From Stutzerimonas nosocomialis (GTDB lineage Bacteria > Pseudomonadota > Gammaproteobacteria > Pseudomonadales > Pseudomonadaceae): DNA of 64,000 nt. Each line of letters begins with the position of its first letter. Positions within the stretch are counted from its first letter, which is position 1. Below, in pieces: positions 27,147 through 35,171 of the stretch. Made by a program: the position numbers and the translations under genes. The DNA lies in the NCBI RefSeq assembly GCF_005876855.1, contig NZ_QLAE01000009.1, positions 91,280-155,279 of the forward strand. Direction: 5' to 3'. A model generated the notes under the pieces. It was given only the letters and a program-made list of their open reading frames with translations, did no database searches and was not told the DNA's origin.

Positions 27147-28520
27147 ATGAGCCGCCCGCTGAAACTCGCCCTGGTCGGCCACACCAATGCCGGCAAGACC
27201 TCGCTGCTGCGCACCCTGACGCGGGACGTCGGCTTCGGCGAGGTCTCGCATCGCCCCAGCACCACCCGCCACGTCGAAGGTGCGCGGCTGTCGGTGGACG
27301 GCGAGCCGCTGCTCGAACTCTACGACACGCCCGGCCTGGAAGATGCCATCGCCCTGCTCGATTACCTGGAACGGCTGGAGCGACCGGGCGAGCGGCTCGA
27401 CGGCCCCGCACGGGTCGCCCGCTTCCTCGAAGGCAGCGAGGCTCGGCAGCGCTTCGAGCAGGAAGCCAAGGTGCTGCGCCAGCTGCTGGCCTCCGACGCC
27501 GGGCTCTATGTGGTCGATGCCCGCGAGCCGGTGCTGGCCAAGTACCGCGACGAGCTGGCCGTGCTCGCCGCCTGCGGCAAGCCGCTGTTGCCGATCCTCA
27601 ACTTCGTCGCGCTGCCGGGCCATCGCGAAGAACAGTGGCGCGAGGCATTGGCGCGCCTGGGCCTGCATGCCCTGGTGCGCTTCGACAGCGTGGCGCCGCC
27701 GCTCGACGGCGAACGCCGCCTGTACGAAAGCCTTGCGCTGCTGCTGGAGACGTCGCGCCCGCAGCTGCAGCGGCTGATCGAGGACCACGAGGCGCAGGCC
27801 GCCGCGCGCCAGGCCGAAGGCGAGCGCCTGATCGCCGAGCTTCTGATCGACGCGGCGGCCTGCCGGCGCAGCGTCGCCGTCCAGCCCGAGCTGGAACGCC
27901 AGGCCATCGGCGAGCTGCACGACGCGGTACGCGGCCGCGAACAGCGCTGCGTCGAGGCCCTGCTGCGGCTGTATGGGTTCCGTCCGCAGGACGCCTCGGC
28001 CAGCGACCTGCCGCTGCTCGACGGGCGCTGGGGGGACGACCTGTTCAACCCGGAAACGCTGCGCCAGCTTGGCGTCAGGATCGGTGGCGGCGTGGCGGCC
28101 GGCGCGGCGGCCGGCGCCGGGGTCGACCTGCTGGTCGGCGGCATCACCCTCGGCGCGGCGGCGCTGCTCGGCGCGGTGGTCGGCGGCGGCGCGCAGACCG
28201 CGCGCCATTACGGCAACCGGTTGCTGGGCAAGCTCAAGGGCCAGCGCGAGCTGACCGTGGACGACGCCGTACTGCGCCTGCTCGCCCTGCGCCAGCGCCA
28301 GCTGCTGCAGGCGCTGGCCCGCCGCGGCCATGCCGCGATCGACGCCGTGCGCCTGGAGGCGCCGCAGGACAAGGTCTGGCGCGAAGGCAAGCTGCCCGCC
28401 GCATTGCAGCGCGCCCGCGCGCACCCACGCTGGTCCTCGCTCAACCCCGGAGCCACGCTGCAACAGGCCGAACGCCAGGCCGCGCTGGGGGAACTGGCCG
28501 GCGAACTCGCCCGCGCCTGA
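27147..28520 (+). CDS. DUF3482 GTPase, membrane-associating
   Basis: Predicted GTPase of 457 residues from the TrmE-Era-EngA-like superfamily. G1 GHTNAGKT at 11-18, switch threonines around 39-40, G3 DTPG at 60-63. The G4 motif NKxD is absent; the corresponding strand reads PILNFVAL. A helical middle follows, then a glycine-zipper hydrophobic segment (~GVRIGGGVAAGAAAGAG and LLVGGITLGAAALLGAVVGG, about 310-350) that could insert into or bend a membrane. It lies 21 bp after the DUF2868 gene and 61 bp before a universal stress gene. Cellular role unknown. Confidence 0.87.
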   Translation: MSRPLKLALVGHTNAGKTSLLRTLTRDVGFGEVSHRPSTTRHVEGARLSVDGEPLLELYDTPGLEDAIALLDYLERLERPGERLDGPARVARFLEGSEARQRFEQEAKVLRQLLASDAGLYVVDAREPVLAKYRDELAVLAACGKPLLPILNFVALPGHREEQWREALARLGLHALVRFDSVAPPLDGERRLYESLALLLETSRPQLQRLIEDHEAQAAARQAEGERLIAELLIDAAACRRSVAVQPELERQAIGELHDAVRGREQRCVEALLRLYGFRPQDASASDLPLLDGRWGDDLFNPETLRQLGVRIGGGVAAGAAAGAGVDLLVGGITLGAAALLGAVVGGGAQTARHYGNRLLGKLKGQRELTVDDAVLRLLALRQRQLLQALARRGHAAIDAVRLEAPQDKVWREGKLPAALQRARAHPRWSSLNPGATLQQAERQAALGELAGELARA

Positions 28521-28581
28521 GACGGTCGCATCGTTCAGGGCCTGGCCGAAGCCCGACACTCCGTCCGTCATGAGGTCTTGC

Positions 28582-29370
28582 ATGGTTCAGCACATTCTCG
28601 TCGCCCACGACCTCAGCGCCGAAGCCGATCTCGCCCTGCGCCGCGCCGCCCAGCTGGCCCGCCAGGCCGGCGCCCGGCTGAGCCTGGTGCACGTCCTGGA
28701 CGAGGCCACGAACCCCGCCTCGGCGCAGGCGTATCTGCGCGGTTGCCTGCGTGACTATGGCCTGCCCGAGGAGGAGCCGCGGATTCGCCAGGGGCGCCCG
28801 GTGGAGGAAATCCTCGCCCAGACCGCCGGGCTCGAGGCGGACCTGCTGGTGCTCGGCGCGCACCACCGGCAATCGAGCCAGGGGTTTGCCGGCACCACCC
28901 TCGAACGGGTGCTGCTGCGCTGTCCGGCCGCCGTCCTGCTGGCCATCAGCCCCAACCTCGCGCCCTACCAGCGCGCCGTCGCCGCGCTGGACTTCTCCGG
29001 TAGCGCCAGCCGCGCCTTGCGCTGCGCCTGGCGCCTTTTGCCGGCCACCGGCGTGCTGCATGCGCTCAACGTGCACGAGGTCGCGGAAGTCCATGGCGCC
29101 GACGAGGACGGCCTGGCACTGCAGCGCGAACTCTTCGGCCAGCTGATCGAGGATCTGGCCGCCGAGCTGGACGCCCCCCCGGGCCGCCTGACCCACGCGG
29201 TCCGCCAGGGCGAGCGCAGCAACTGCCTGGACGCCAGCCTCGCCGAACAGCGCCCGCAGCTGCTGGCCCTGGGCGGCCACAGCCGCGGCGAGCTGAGCAG
29301 CGCCCTGCTCGGCAGCCTCGTCCGGCAAATGCTGGAGCGGCCGCCGTGCGACCTGCTGATCGCGCCCTAG
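28582..29370 (+). CDS. Tandem universal stress protein (262 aa)
   Basis: Two Usp domains in one chain, like UspE. Domain 1 (1-~130) starts MVQHILVAHDLSAEADLAL and ends with TTLERVLLRCPAAVLLA. Domain 2 (~135-262) starts VAALDFSGSASRALR and ends GGHSRGELSSALLG ... CDLLIA. The first domain has a G-x2-H-like GAHHRQSSQGFAGTT, a possible ATP-binding end. The start at 28582 is chosen because the frame upstream belongs to the GTPase region. Probably read with the two genes before it. Its stop codon shares a CTAG with the convergent ParA-like gene. Confidence 0.9.
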   Translation: MVQHILVAHDLSAEADLALRRAAQLARQAGARLSLVHVLDEATNPASAQAYLRGCLRDYGLPEEEPRIRQGRPVEEILAQTAGLEADLLVLGAHHRQSSQGFAGTTLERVLLRCPAAVLLAISPNLAPYQRAVAALDFSGSASRALRCAWRLLPATGVLHALNVHEVAEVHGADEDGLALQRELFGQLIEDLAAELDAPPGRLTHAVRQGERSNCLDASLAEQRPQLLALGGHSRGELSSALLGSLVRQMLERPPCDLLIAP

Positions 29371-30137
29371 TGGCTTTCCAGCAGGTCGTGCAGCTCGACG
29401 AACTGCCGGGTCAGCTTGTGCCCCGGGTCCAGGTGCACCAGCGGCAGGCAGGCCTGGTGCGACTCGCGCATGCGCACCGAGCTCATCAGGTACACCGGCA
29501 GGACGGGCAGCCCCTCGGCCAATAGCTCGTCGATGATCTGCCGGGGCAGCGCGGCGCGTGGCTGGAACTGGTTGACCACGATGCCCTCGACCTCCAGCGC
29601 TTCGTTGTGGTCTTCCTTGAGGTCGTCGATCTCGGCCAGCAGGCTGTACAGCGCCTGGCGGGAGAAGCTGTCGCAGTCGAAGGGCACCAGGCACCGATCG
29701 GCGGCTATCAGCGCCGAAACGGTGAAGAAATTGAGCGCTGGCGGCGTGTCGATGTAGATCCGCTCGTAGTCGGCGGAGAGTTCGTCGAGCAGCTTTCGCA
29801 GCTTGTTGATCTTGTGCTTGGCCTCGAGCTTGGGCTGCAGGTCGGCCAGCTCCGCGGTGGCGGTGACGATGTGCAGCAGGTCGAAGGGCGTCTCGTAGAT
29901 ATCCGGACGGGCCTTCTTGGCCGCAGGCCCGGAGGACAGCGTCAGCTTGAAGAAATCGGCGATGCCGGTGGGGATGTCGTCCCCGGTCAGGCCGGTCAGG
30001 TAGTGGCTGGAATTGGCCTGGGCGTCCAGGTCCACCAGCAGCGTGCGGTAACCCTGGGACGCGCTGACCGCGGCCAGGTTGCAGGCAATGCTGGACTTGC
30101 CGACACCGCCTTTCTGATTGAACACCACGCGGCGCAT
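29367..30137 (-). CDS. ParA-family ATPase without ParB partner
   Basis: Deviant Walker A ATPase of 256 residues: FNQKGGVGKSS at ~6-16, DLDAQANSS, then IYIDTPPALNFF (Walker B region). ParA/MinD-family proteins position DNA or protein complexes, but no ParB-like gene is near, so this is not the chromosomal par locus. The ATG at 30137 is preferred to one two codons upstream because GGGGAG then has a 6-base spacing. A ParA-like gene next to a universal stress gene is also found in P. aeruginosa (PA5027/PA5028, recalled). The cargo is unknown. Confidence 0.9.
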   Translation of the reverse strand: MRRVVFNQKGGVGKSSIACNLAAVSASQGYRTLLVDLDAQANSSHYLTGLTGDDIPTGIADFFKLTLSSGPAAKKARPDIYETPFDLLHIVTATAELADLQPKLEAKHKINKLRKLLDELSADYERIYIDTPPALNFFTVSALIAADRCLVPFDCDSFSRQALYSLLAEIDDLKEDHNEALEVEGIVVNQFQPRAALPRQIIDELLAEGLPVLPVYLMSSVRMRESHQACLPLVHLDPGHKLTRQFVELHDLLESH

Positions 30138-30247
30138 GGTCATCTCCCCTTCGTCTGCGTTCCTGGAGTCTATACACACCACACGACAGCGATACGACCA
30201 TGCGCCCGGTTGCACCCGGCAAAACCCCTGCTACGTTTATTCAGACC

Positions 30248-30258
30248 AATAACAATAA
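30248..30258 (+). promoter_or_regulatory. AAnAAnAA motif (Hfq/Crc-type) before a possible leader ORF
   Basis: AATAACAATAA is a perfect run of AAn repeats, the 'CA motif' bound by Hfq with Crc during catabolite repression in Pseudomonas. It lies immediately before the AGGGA ribosome site (30260-30264) of the small ORF at 30272. An almost identical stretch precedes estA. Confidence 0.55.
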
Positions 30259-30271
30259 TAGGGAACACCCC

Positions 30272-30379
30272 ATGACCATCACGCCCCGCGAGCCCCGGCG
30301 ACAGCCGCGCTACATCCCCAAGGCGCCAAGCCCCCGCCGTTCCGTCCCGCTCTTTCCTCCGCACTGCCCCCAGACCTGA
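30272..30379 (+). CDS. Possible 35-codon leader peptide upstream of ABC operon
   Basis: ATG at 30272 has AGGGA eight bases upstream and ends at TGA 30377-30379. The 35-residue peptide is basic and proline-rich (MTITPREPRRQPRYIPK...) with no known domain. The frame lies in an otherwise non-coding 433-bp region (30138-30570) ahead of the ABC-importer operon. The support is the ribosome site and the adjacent CA motif, not homology. Past it (30380-30570) I see no gene; the region contains only GC-rich sequence and the AAGGAG of the next gene. Confidence 0.35.
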   Translation: MTITPREPRRQPRYIPKAPSPRRSVPLFPPHCPQT

Positions 30380-30570
30380 CGCCTCCGGCATGCGCACTCG
30401 ATGCGTAACGCCCTCCGCCACCTGCGCGCCTGCGCCCGGCGGCCCGGCCCTGCCCGCGAACCGCTCCGACGAGCGGCGCGCAGGCCACGTTCATCCGAAA
30501 CATCCCGCGGCAACCCCACGAACCGGGCTGCCGCGCCCTCTGTGTGTGCGGTTCATCTAAGGAGACACCC

Positions 30571-31779
30571 ATGAAGCTTCTGGCAATCGCAACGGCAAGC
30601 GTGATCGCGGCAACCGGCGTCAGCGCCCAGGCCGCCGAGATTTCCGACGGCAAGGTGAAGATCGGCATCCTCAACGACCAGTCCGGGGTCTACGCCGACT
30701 TCGGCGGCAAGTGGTCGGTCGAGGCGGCGCGAATGGCCGCCGAGGACTTCGGCGGTTCGGTGCAGGGCGCGCCGATCGAGATCGTCACCGCCGACCATCA
30801 GAACAAGCCCGACATCGCCTCCAACATCGCCCGCCAGTGGTACGACCGCGAGCAGGTCGACGCCATCATGGAGCTGACCACCTCCTCGGTGGCCCTCGCC
30901 GTGCAGGGCATCTCCAGGGACAAGAAGAAGATCGACGTGGTGACCGGCGCCGCGACCGCCGAGCTGACCGGCAAGCAGTGCTCGCCCTACGGCTTCCACT
31001 GGGCCTACGACACCCATGCGCTGGCGGTCGGCACCGGCGGCGCGCTGGTGTCCCAGGGCGGCGACACCTGGTACTTCCTGACCGCCGACTACGCCTTCGG
31101 CTATTCGCTGGAGGAGCAGACCACCACCTTCGTCAACGCCAACGGCGGCAAGGTGCTGGGCTCGGTGCGCCATCCCCTGTCGAGCACCGACTACTCGTCC
31201 TTCCTGCTCCAGGCGCAGTCGTCCGGCGCCAAGGTCATCGGCCTCGCCAACGCCGGGCTGGACACCGCCAACGCGATCAAGCAGGCCGCCGAGTTCGGCA
31301 TCGTCGCCGGCGGCCAGCGCCTGGCGGCGCTGCTGTTCACCCTTGCCGAGGTCCACGGGCTGGGCCTGGAAGCGGCGCAGGGGCTGACCCTCACCGAGAG
31401 CTTCTACTGGGACCGCGACGAGCAGTCGCGCGAGTTCTCCCAGCGCTTCTTCAAGCGCACCGGCCGGATGCCGAACATGGTCCATGCCGGCACCTACTCG
31501 GGCGTGCTGCAGTACCTCAAGGCCATCGACAAGGCCGGAACCGACGCCACCGAAGCGGTCGCCGCGGCGATGCACGAGATGCCGGTCGAGGACGTCTTCG
31601 CCCGCAACGGTCGCGTCGGCGCCAATGGCCGGCTGATCAGCGACGTCTACCTGATGGAGGTGAAGACGCCCGAGGAAAGCAAGCAGCCCTGGGACTACTA
31701 CAAGGTGCTCGCCACCGTGCCGGGCGACCAGGCCTACATCAAGCCGGCCGACAGCGGTTGCCCGCTGGTCACGCCATGA
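30571..31779 (+). CDS. Branched-chain-type ABC substrate-binding protein
   Basis: Periplasmic binding protein of 402 residues (LivK-like, Peripla_BP_6). Signal peptide MKLLAIATASVIAATGVSAQAA; mature start near AEISDGKVKIGILNDQSGVYADFGG. The family core IEIVTADHQNKPDIASNIARQWYD is present, with ADYAFGYSLEEQ later. This variant group is common in proteobacteria with aromatic or other carboxylate ligands, so leucine is not assured. ATG at 30571 has AAGGAG six bases upstream. Its stop overlaps the start of the ATPase gene (ATGA at 31776). Confidence 0.92.
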   Translation: MKLLAIATASVIAATGVSAQAAEISDGKVKIGILNDQSGVYADFGGKWSVEAARMAAEDFGGSVQGAPIEIVTADHQNKPDIASNIARQWYDREQVDAIMELTTSSVALAVQGISRDKKKIDVVTGAATAELTGKQCSPYGFHWAYDTHALAVGTGGALVSQGGDTWYFLTADYAFGYSLEEQTTTFVNANGGKVLGSVRHPLSSTDYSSFLLQAQSSGAKVIGLANAGLDTANAIKQAAEFGIVAGGQRLAALLFTLAEVHGLGLEAAQGLTLTESFYWDRDEQSREFSQRFFKRTGRMPNMVHAGTYSGVLQYLKAIDKAGTDATEAVAAAMHEMPVEDVFARNGRVGANGRLISDVYLMEVKTPEESKQPWDYYKVLATVPGDQAYIKPADSGCPLVTP

Positions 31780-32588
31780 GCCTGGCCAGCGTGAGCGACG
31801 CGGCGGTGCTGCCGCGGGACACCGCCTCGCCGCAGCCCTCCCGGGTGGTCCTCTCGGCGCGCGGTCTGCGCCGGGAGTTCGGCGGATTCGTCGCGGTGAA
31901 CAACGTCGACATCGACGTCGAGCACGCGCGCGTCCACGCCCTGATCGGCCCCAACGGCGCCGGCAAGACGACGGTGTTCAACCTGCTGACCAAGTTCCTC
32001 CAGCCCACCAGCGGCAGCATCCGCCTGCTCGATCAGGACATCACCCGCAGCGACCCGGCGAAGGTCGCGCGGATGGGGCTGGTGCGCTCGTTCCAGATCT
32101 CGGCGGTGTTTCCGCACCTCTCGGTGCTGGACAACGTACGCGTCGCCCTGCAGCGCCAGAACGGGCTGGCCACGCAGTTCTGGCTGCCGCTGCGGGCGCT
32201 GGACCGGCTGAACGAGCGGGCCCTGCAGCTGCTCGAGTCGGTCGGCCTGCAGGAGGCGCGTCACCGCGCGGCGGCCGACCTCTCCTACGGCCGCAAGCGG
32301 GTGCTGGAGATCGCCACCACCCTGGCGCTGGAACCCAAGGTGCTGCTGCTCGACGAGCCGATGGCGGGGATGGGCCACGAGGACGTGCACACGGTCTCGG
32401 CGATCATCCGCGAGGTGGCGCGCGAGCGGGCGGTGCTGATGGTGGAGCACAACCTGAAGGTGGTCGCCGAACTGTGCGACCGGGTGACGGTGCTGCAACG
32501 CGGCGAAATCCTCACGTCCGGCGACTACCGCACGGTCAGCCAGGACGAGCGCGTCCGCACCGCCTACATGGGGACCGAAGATGACTGA
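31776..32588 (+). CDS. ABC transporter ATP-binding protein, LivG-like
   Basis: ATPase of 270 residues, larger of the two NBDs of a branched-chain-type importer. Walker A GPNGAGKTT, signature LSYGRKRVLEIA (the Y replaces the usual second S/G pattern as in LivG), Walker B VLLLDEPMAGM, H-loop MVEHNLKVV. The ~20-residue N-terminal extension is unusual but in frame with the ATGA overlap. It overlaps the binding-protein gene by 4 bp and the next gene by 8 bp. Confidence 0.93.
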   Translation: MSLASVSDAAVLPRDTASPQPSRVVLSARGLRREFGGFVAVNNVDIDVEHARVHALIGPNGAGKTTVFNLLTKFLQPTSGSIRLLDQDITRSDPAKVARMGLVRSFQISAVFPHLSVLDNVRVALQRQNGLATQFWLPLRALDRLNERALQLLESVGLQEARHRAAADLSYGRKRVLEIATTLALEPKVLLLDEPMAGMGHEDVHTVSAIIREVARERAVLMVEHNLKVVAELCDRVTVLQRGEILTSGDYRTVSQDERVRTAYMGTEDD

Positions 32589-33291
32589 GACCAGCCCGCT
32601 GCTCAAGGTCCGCGCGCTCAACGCCTGGTACGGCGAAGGACATGCCCTGCAGGGCATCGATCTGGACGTGCGGGCCGGCGAGACCGTGACCCTGCTCGGC
32701 CGCAACGGCGTGGGCAAGACCACCGCCCTGCGCACCATCATGGGCATCATCCGCAGCCGCACCGGCAGCATCGAGTTCGACGGCCGGGACATGATGCGCG
32801 TGCCGCTGCACCGCACCGCCCACGCCGGCATCGGCTACGTGCCCGAGGAGCGCGGCATCTTCGCCACCCTCACGGTGGACGAGAACCTCAACCTGCCACC
32901 GGTGGTCGCCCCCGGCGGCATGTCGCTGGAGGAGATCTACACGCTGTTCCCCAACCTCAAGGAGCGGCGCAACAGTGCGGGCACCAAGCTCTCCGGCGGC
33001 GAACAGCAGATGCTCGCCATCGCCCGCATCCTGCGCACGGGGGCCCGGCTGCTCCTGCTCGACGAACCCACCGAGGGCCTGGCGCCGGTGATCGTCCAGC
33101 GCATCGGCGAGGTGCTGGTCACGCTCAAGCAGCGCGGCATGACCATCCTCCTGGTGGAGCAGAACTTCCGTTTCGCCAGCAAGGTGGCCGACCGCTTCTA
33201 CGTCGTCGACCACGGCCAGGTGATCGACCACTTCGCCGTCGAGCAATTGCCCGACCGCATGTCCATGCTCAACGAAGCCCTGGGGGTCTGA
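32581..33291 (+). CDS. ABC transporter ATP-binding protein, LivF-like
   Basis: Second ATPase (236 aa). Walker A GRNGVGKTT, signature LSGGEQQMLAIARIL, Walker B LLLLDEPTEGLAP, and H-loop LLVEQNFRFA. Pairs with the LivG-like subunit to drive import. It overlaps the gene before it by 8 bp and the gene after it by 1 base (TGATG), so synthesis of the parts is probably coupled. Ordinary length. Confidence 0.94.
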   Translation: MTETSPLLKVRALNAWYGEGHALQGIDLDVRAGETVTLLGRNGVGKTTALRTIMGIIRSRTGSIEFDGRDMMRVPLHRTAHAGIGYVPEERGIFATLTVDENLNLPPVVAPGGMSLEEIYTLFPNLKERRNSAGTKLSGGEQQMLAIARILRTGARLLLLDEPTEGLAPVIVQRIGEVLVTLKQRGMTILLVEQNFRFASKVADRFYVVDHGQVIDHFAVEQLPDRMSMLNEALGV

Positions 33292-34178
33292 TGACGACAA
33301 TCTTCGGCGTACCGCTGCAGGCGTTTCTTGGACAGCTGCTGATCGGCCTGATCAACGGCTCCTTCTACGCCATGCTCAGCCTGGGCCTGGCGATCATTTT
33401 CGGCCTGCTCAAGGTGATCAACTTCGCCCACGGGGCGCAGTACATGCTCGGCGCCTTCGCCGGCTACCTGCTGCTGACCTGGCTGGGCATCGGCTACTGG
33501 CCGGCGCTGCTGCTGGCGCCCTTGCTGGTGGGGCTCGCCAGCGCGGCGATCGAGCGTTTCGCGCTGTCGCGGCTGTACAACCTCGACCACCTCTACGGGC
33601 TGCTCTTCACCTTCGGCCTCGCGCTCGCCCTGGAAGGCACCCTGCGCTACTTCTATGGCTCCTCCGGACAGCCCTATGCCGTCCCCAAGGAACTCGCCGG
33701 CGGCTACAACCTGGGCTTCATGTTCCTGCCCAAGTACCGCGCCTGGGTCGTGCTGGCCTCGCTGGTGATCTGCCTGGGCACCTGGCTGCTGATCGAGAAG
33801 ACCCGCCTGGGCGCCACCCTGCGCGCGGCGACGGAAAACCCCACGCTGGTGCGCGCCTTCGGCATCAACGTGCCGCTGCTGCTGACCTTCACCTACGGGC
33901 TGGGCGCCGGGCTGGCGGGCCTCGCCGGGATTCTGGCCGCACCGATCTACCAGGTCAGCCCGCTGATGGGCTCGAACCTGATCATCGTGGTGTTCGCCGT
34001 GGTGGTGGTCGGCGGCATGGGCTCTATCCTCGGCGCGATCATCACCGGCTACCTGCTGGGCATTCTCGAGGGGCTGACCAAGGTGTTCTATCCGGAAGCC
34101 TCGAACATCGTGATCTTCGTGATCATGGCCATCGTACTGCTGGTCAGGCCTGCGGGCCTCATGGGGAGGGACGCCTGA
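33291..34178 (+). CDS. ABC transporter permease, LivH-like
   Basis: Inner-membrane permease of 295 residues with about eight hydrophobic segments. It starts with the typical QLLIGLINGSFYAMLSLGLAII and continues with FGLLKVINFAHGAQYMLGAF. The NPTLVRAFGIN segment is the cytoplasmic coupling loop. The gene starts at the last base of the preceding stop (TGATG) and ends on the first base of the next start. It forms the translocation pore with the LivM-like subunit. Confidence 0.94.
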   Translation: MTTIFGVPLQAFLGQLLIGLINGSFYAMLSLGLAIIFGLLKVINFAHGAQYMLGAFAGYLLLTWLGIGYWPALLLAPLLVGLASAAIERFALSRLYNLDHLYGLLFTFGLALALEGTLRYFYGSSGQPYAVPKELAGGYNLGFMFLPKYRAWVVLASLVICLGTWLLIEKTRLGATLRAATENPTLVRAFGINVPLLLTFTYGLGAGLAGLAGILAAPIYQVSPLMGSNLIIVVFAVVVVGGMGSILGAIITGYLLGILEGLTKVFYPEASNIVIFVIMAIVLLVRPAGLMGRDA

Positions 34179-35152
34179 TGGATACCGTCATGACCGCTCC
34201 ACGGCGTCGCCTGCGCGCGGAAACGGTGCTGATCGCCCTGGGCATCGTCGCCCTGGTGCTCGCACCGCTGTATTTCTACCCGGTGTTCCTGATGAAGGTG
34301 CTGTGCTTCGCGCTCTTCGCCTGCGCCTTCAACCTGCTGCTGGGCTACACCGGCATCCTCTCCTTCGGCCACGCGGCGTTCTTCGGCGGCGCGGCCTACT
34401 TCACCGCCCATGCGGTCAAGGAATGGGGGCTCTCGCCGGAGCTGGGGATTCTGGTGGGCGTCGCGGGCGCGGCGCTGCTGGGGCTGGTGATCGGCTTCCT
34501 GGCGATACGCAGGCAGGGCATCTATTCGACGATGATCACCCTGGCGCTGGCGCAGATGTTTTTCTTCTTCTGCCTGCAGGCGCCGTTCACCCATGGCGAG
34601 GATGGCATCCAGGGCGTGCCCCGGGGCCATCTGCTGGGGCTGATTGACCTGAACGAGCCGCTGAACATGTACTTCTTCGTGCTCGCGGTGTTCCTGCTCG
34701 GCCTGCTGCTGATCTGGCGCATCATCAATTCGCCCTACGGGATGATCCTCAAGTCGATCCGCGAGAACGAGAACCGCGCCATCTCCCTCGGCTATTCGGT
34801 GTATCGCTACAAGCTCGGCGCCTTCGTCATCTCCGCCGCCCTGGCCGGGCTTGCCGGCGGGCTGAAGGCGCTGGTTTTCCAGTTCGCGACACTGACCGAC
34901 GTGAGCTGGCAGATGTCCGGCGAAGTGGTGCTGATGACGCTGCTCGGCGGCATCGGCACCCTGATCGGACCGGTGTTCGGCGCCGCCCTGGTGACCACCC
35001 TGGGCAACTACTTCGCGACCTCGGAGCTGCCGGTGACGCTGGTCACCGGCATCATCTTCATGCTCTGCGTGCTGGTGTTCCGGCGCGGCATCGTCGGCGA
35101 GTTCTACGCCTCGAAGCTGGGCCGCAAGCTCGAGCGCCGCGCGGGCGACTAG
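34178..35152 (+). CDS. ABC transporter permease, LivM-like
   Basis: Inner-membrane permease of 324 residues. A short basic N-terminus precedes about ten hydrophobic segments, including NLLLGYTGILSFGHAAFFGG, the LivM hallmark. The loop IRENENRAISLGYSVYRYK is the coupling helix region, and the family's GEVVLMTLLGGIGTLIGPVFG follows. Last gene of the five-gene operon; its stop at 35152 lies 20 bp from the stop of the convergent oxidoreductase gene, and no clear terminator is seen there. Confidence 0.94.
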   Translation: MDTVMTAPRRRLRAETVLIALGIVALVLAPLYFYPVFLMKVLCFALFACAFNLLLGYTGILSFGHAAFFGGAAYFTAHAVKEWGLSPELGILVGVAGAALLGLVIGFLAIRRQGIYSTMITLALAQMFFFFCLQAPFTHGEDGIQGVPRGHLLGLIDLNEPLNMYFFVLAVFLLGLLLIWRIINSPYGMILKSIRENENRAISLGYSVYRYKLGAFVISAALAGLAGGLKALVFQFATLTDVSWQMSGEVVLMTLLGGIGTLIGPVFGAALVTTLGNYFATSELPVTLVTGIIFMLCVLVFRRGIVGEFYASKLGRKLERRAGD

Positions 35153-35171
35153 GTGTCGCCTGCGGCGCGGA

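Noticed and set aside
25938-28583. Long antisense open frame across the DUF2868/DUF3482 pair
   Set aside because: Same GC-driven shadow effect; no motif, no ribosome site, and the sense genes are well supported.
29367-30137. Chromosomal partition locus or plasmid origin
   Set aside because: No parB, parS-like sites, rep gene or gidAB neighbours; only an orphan ParA-like ATPase.
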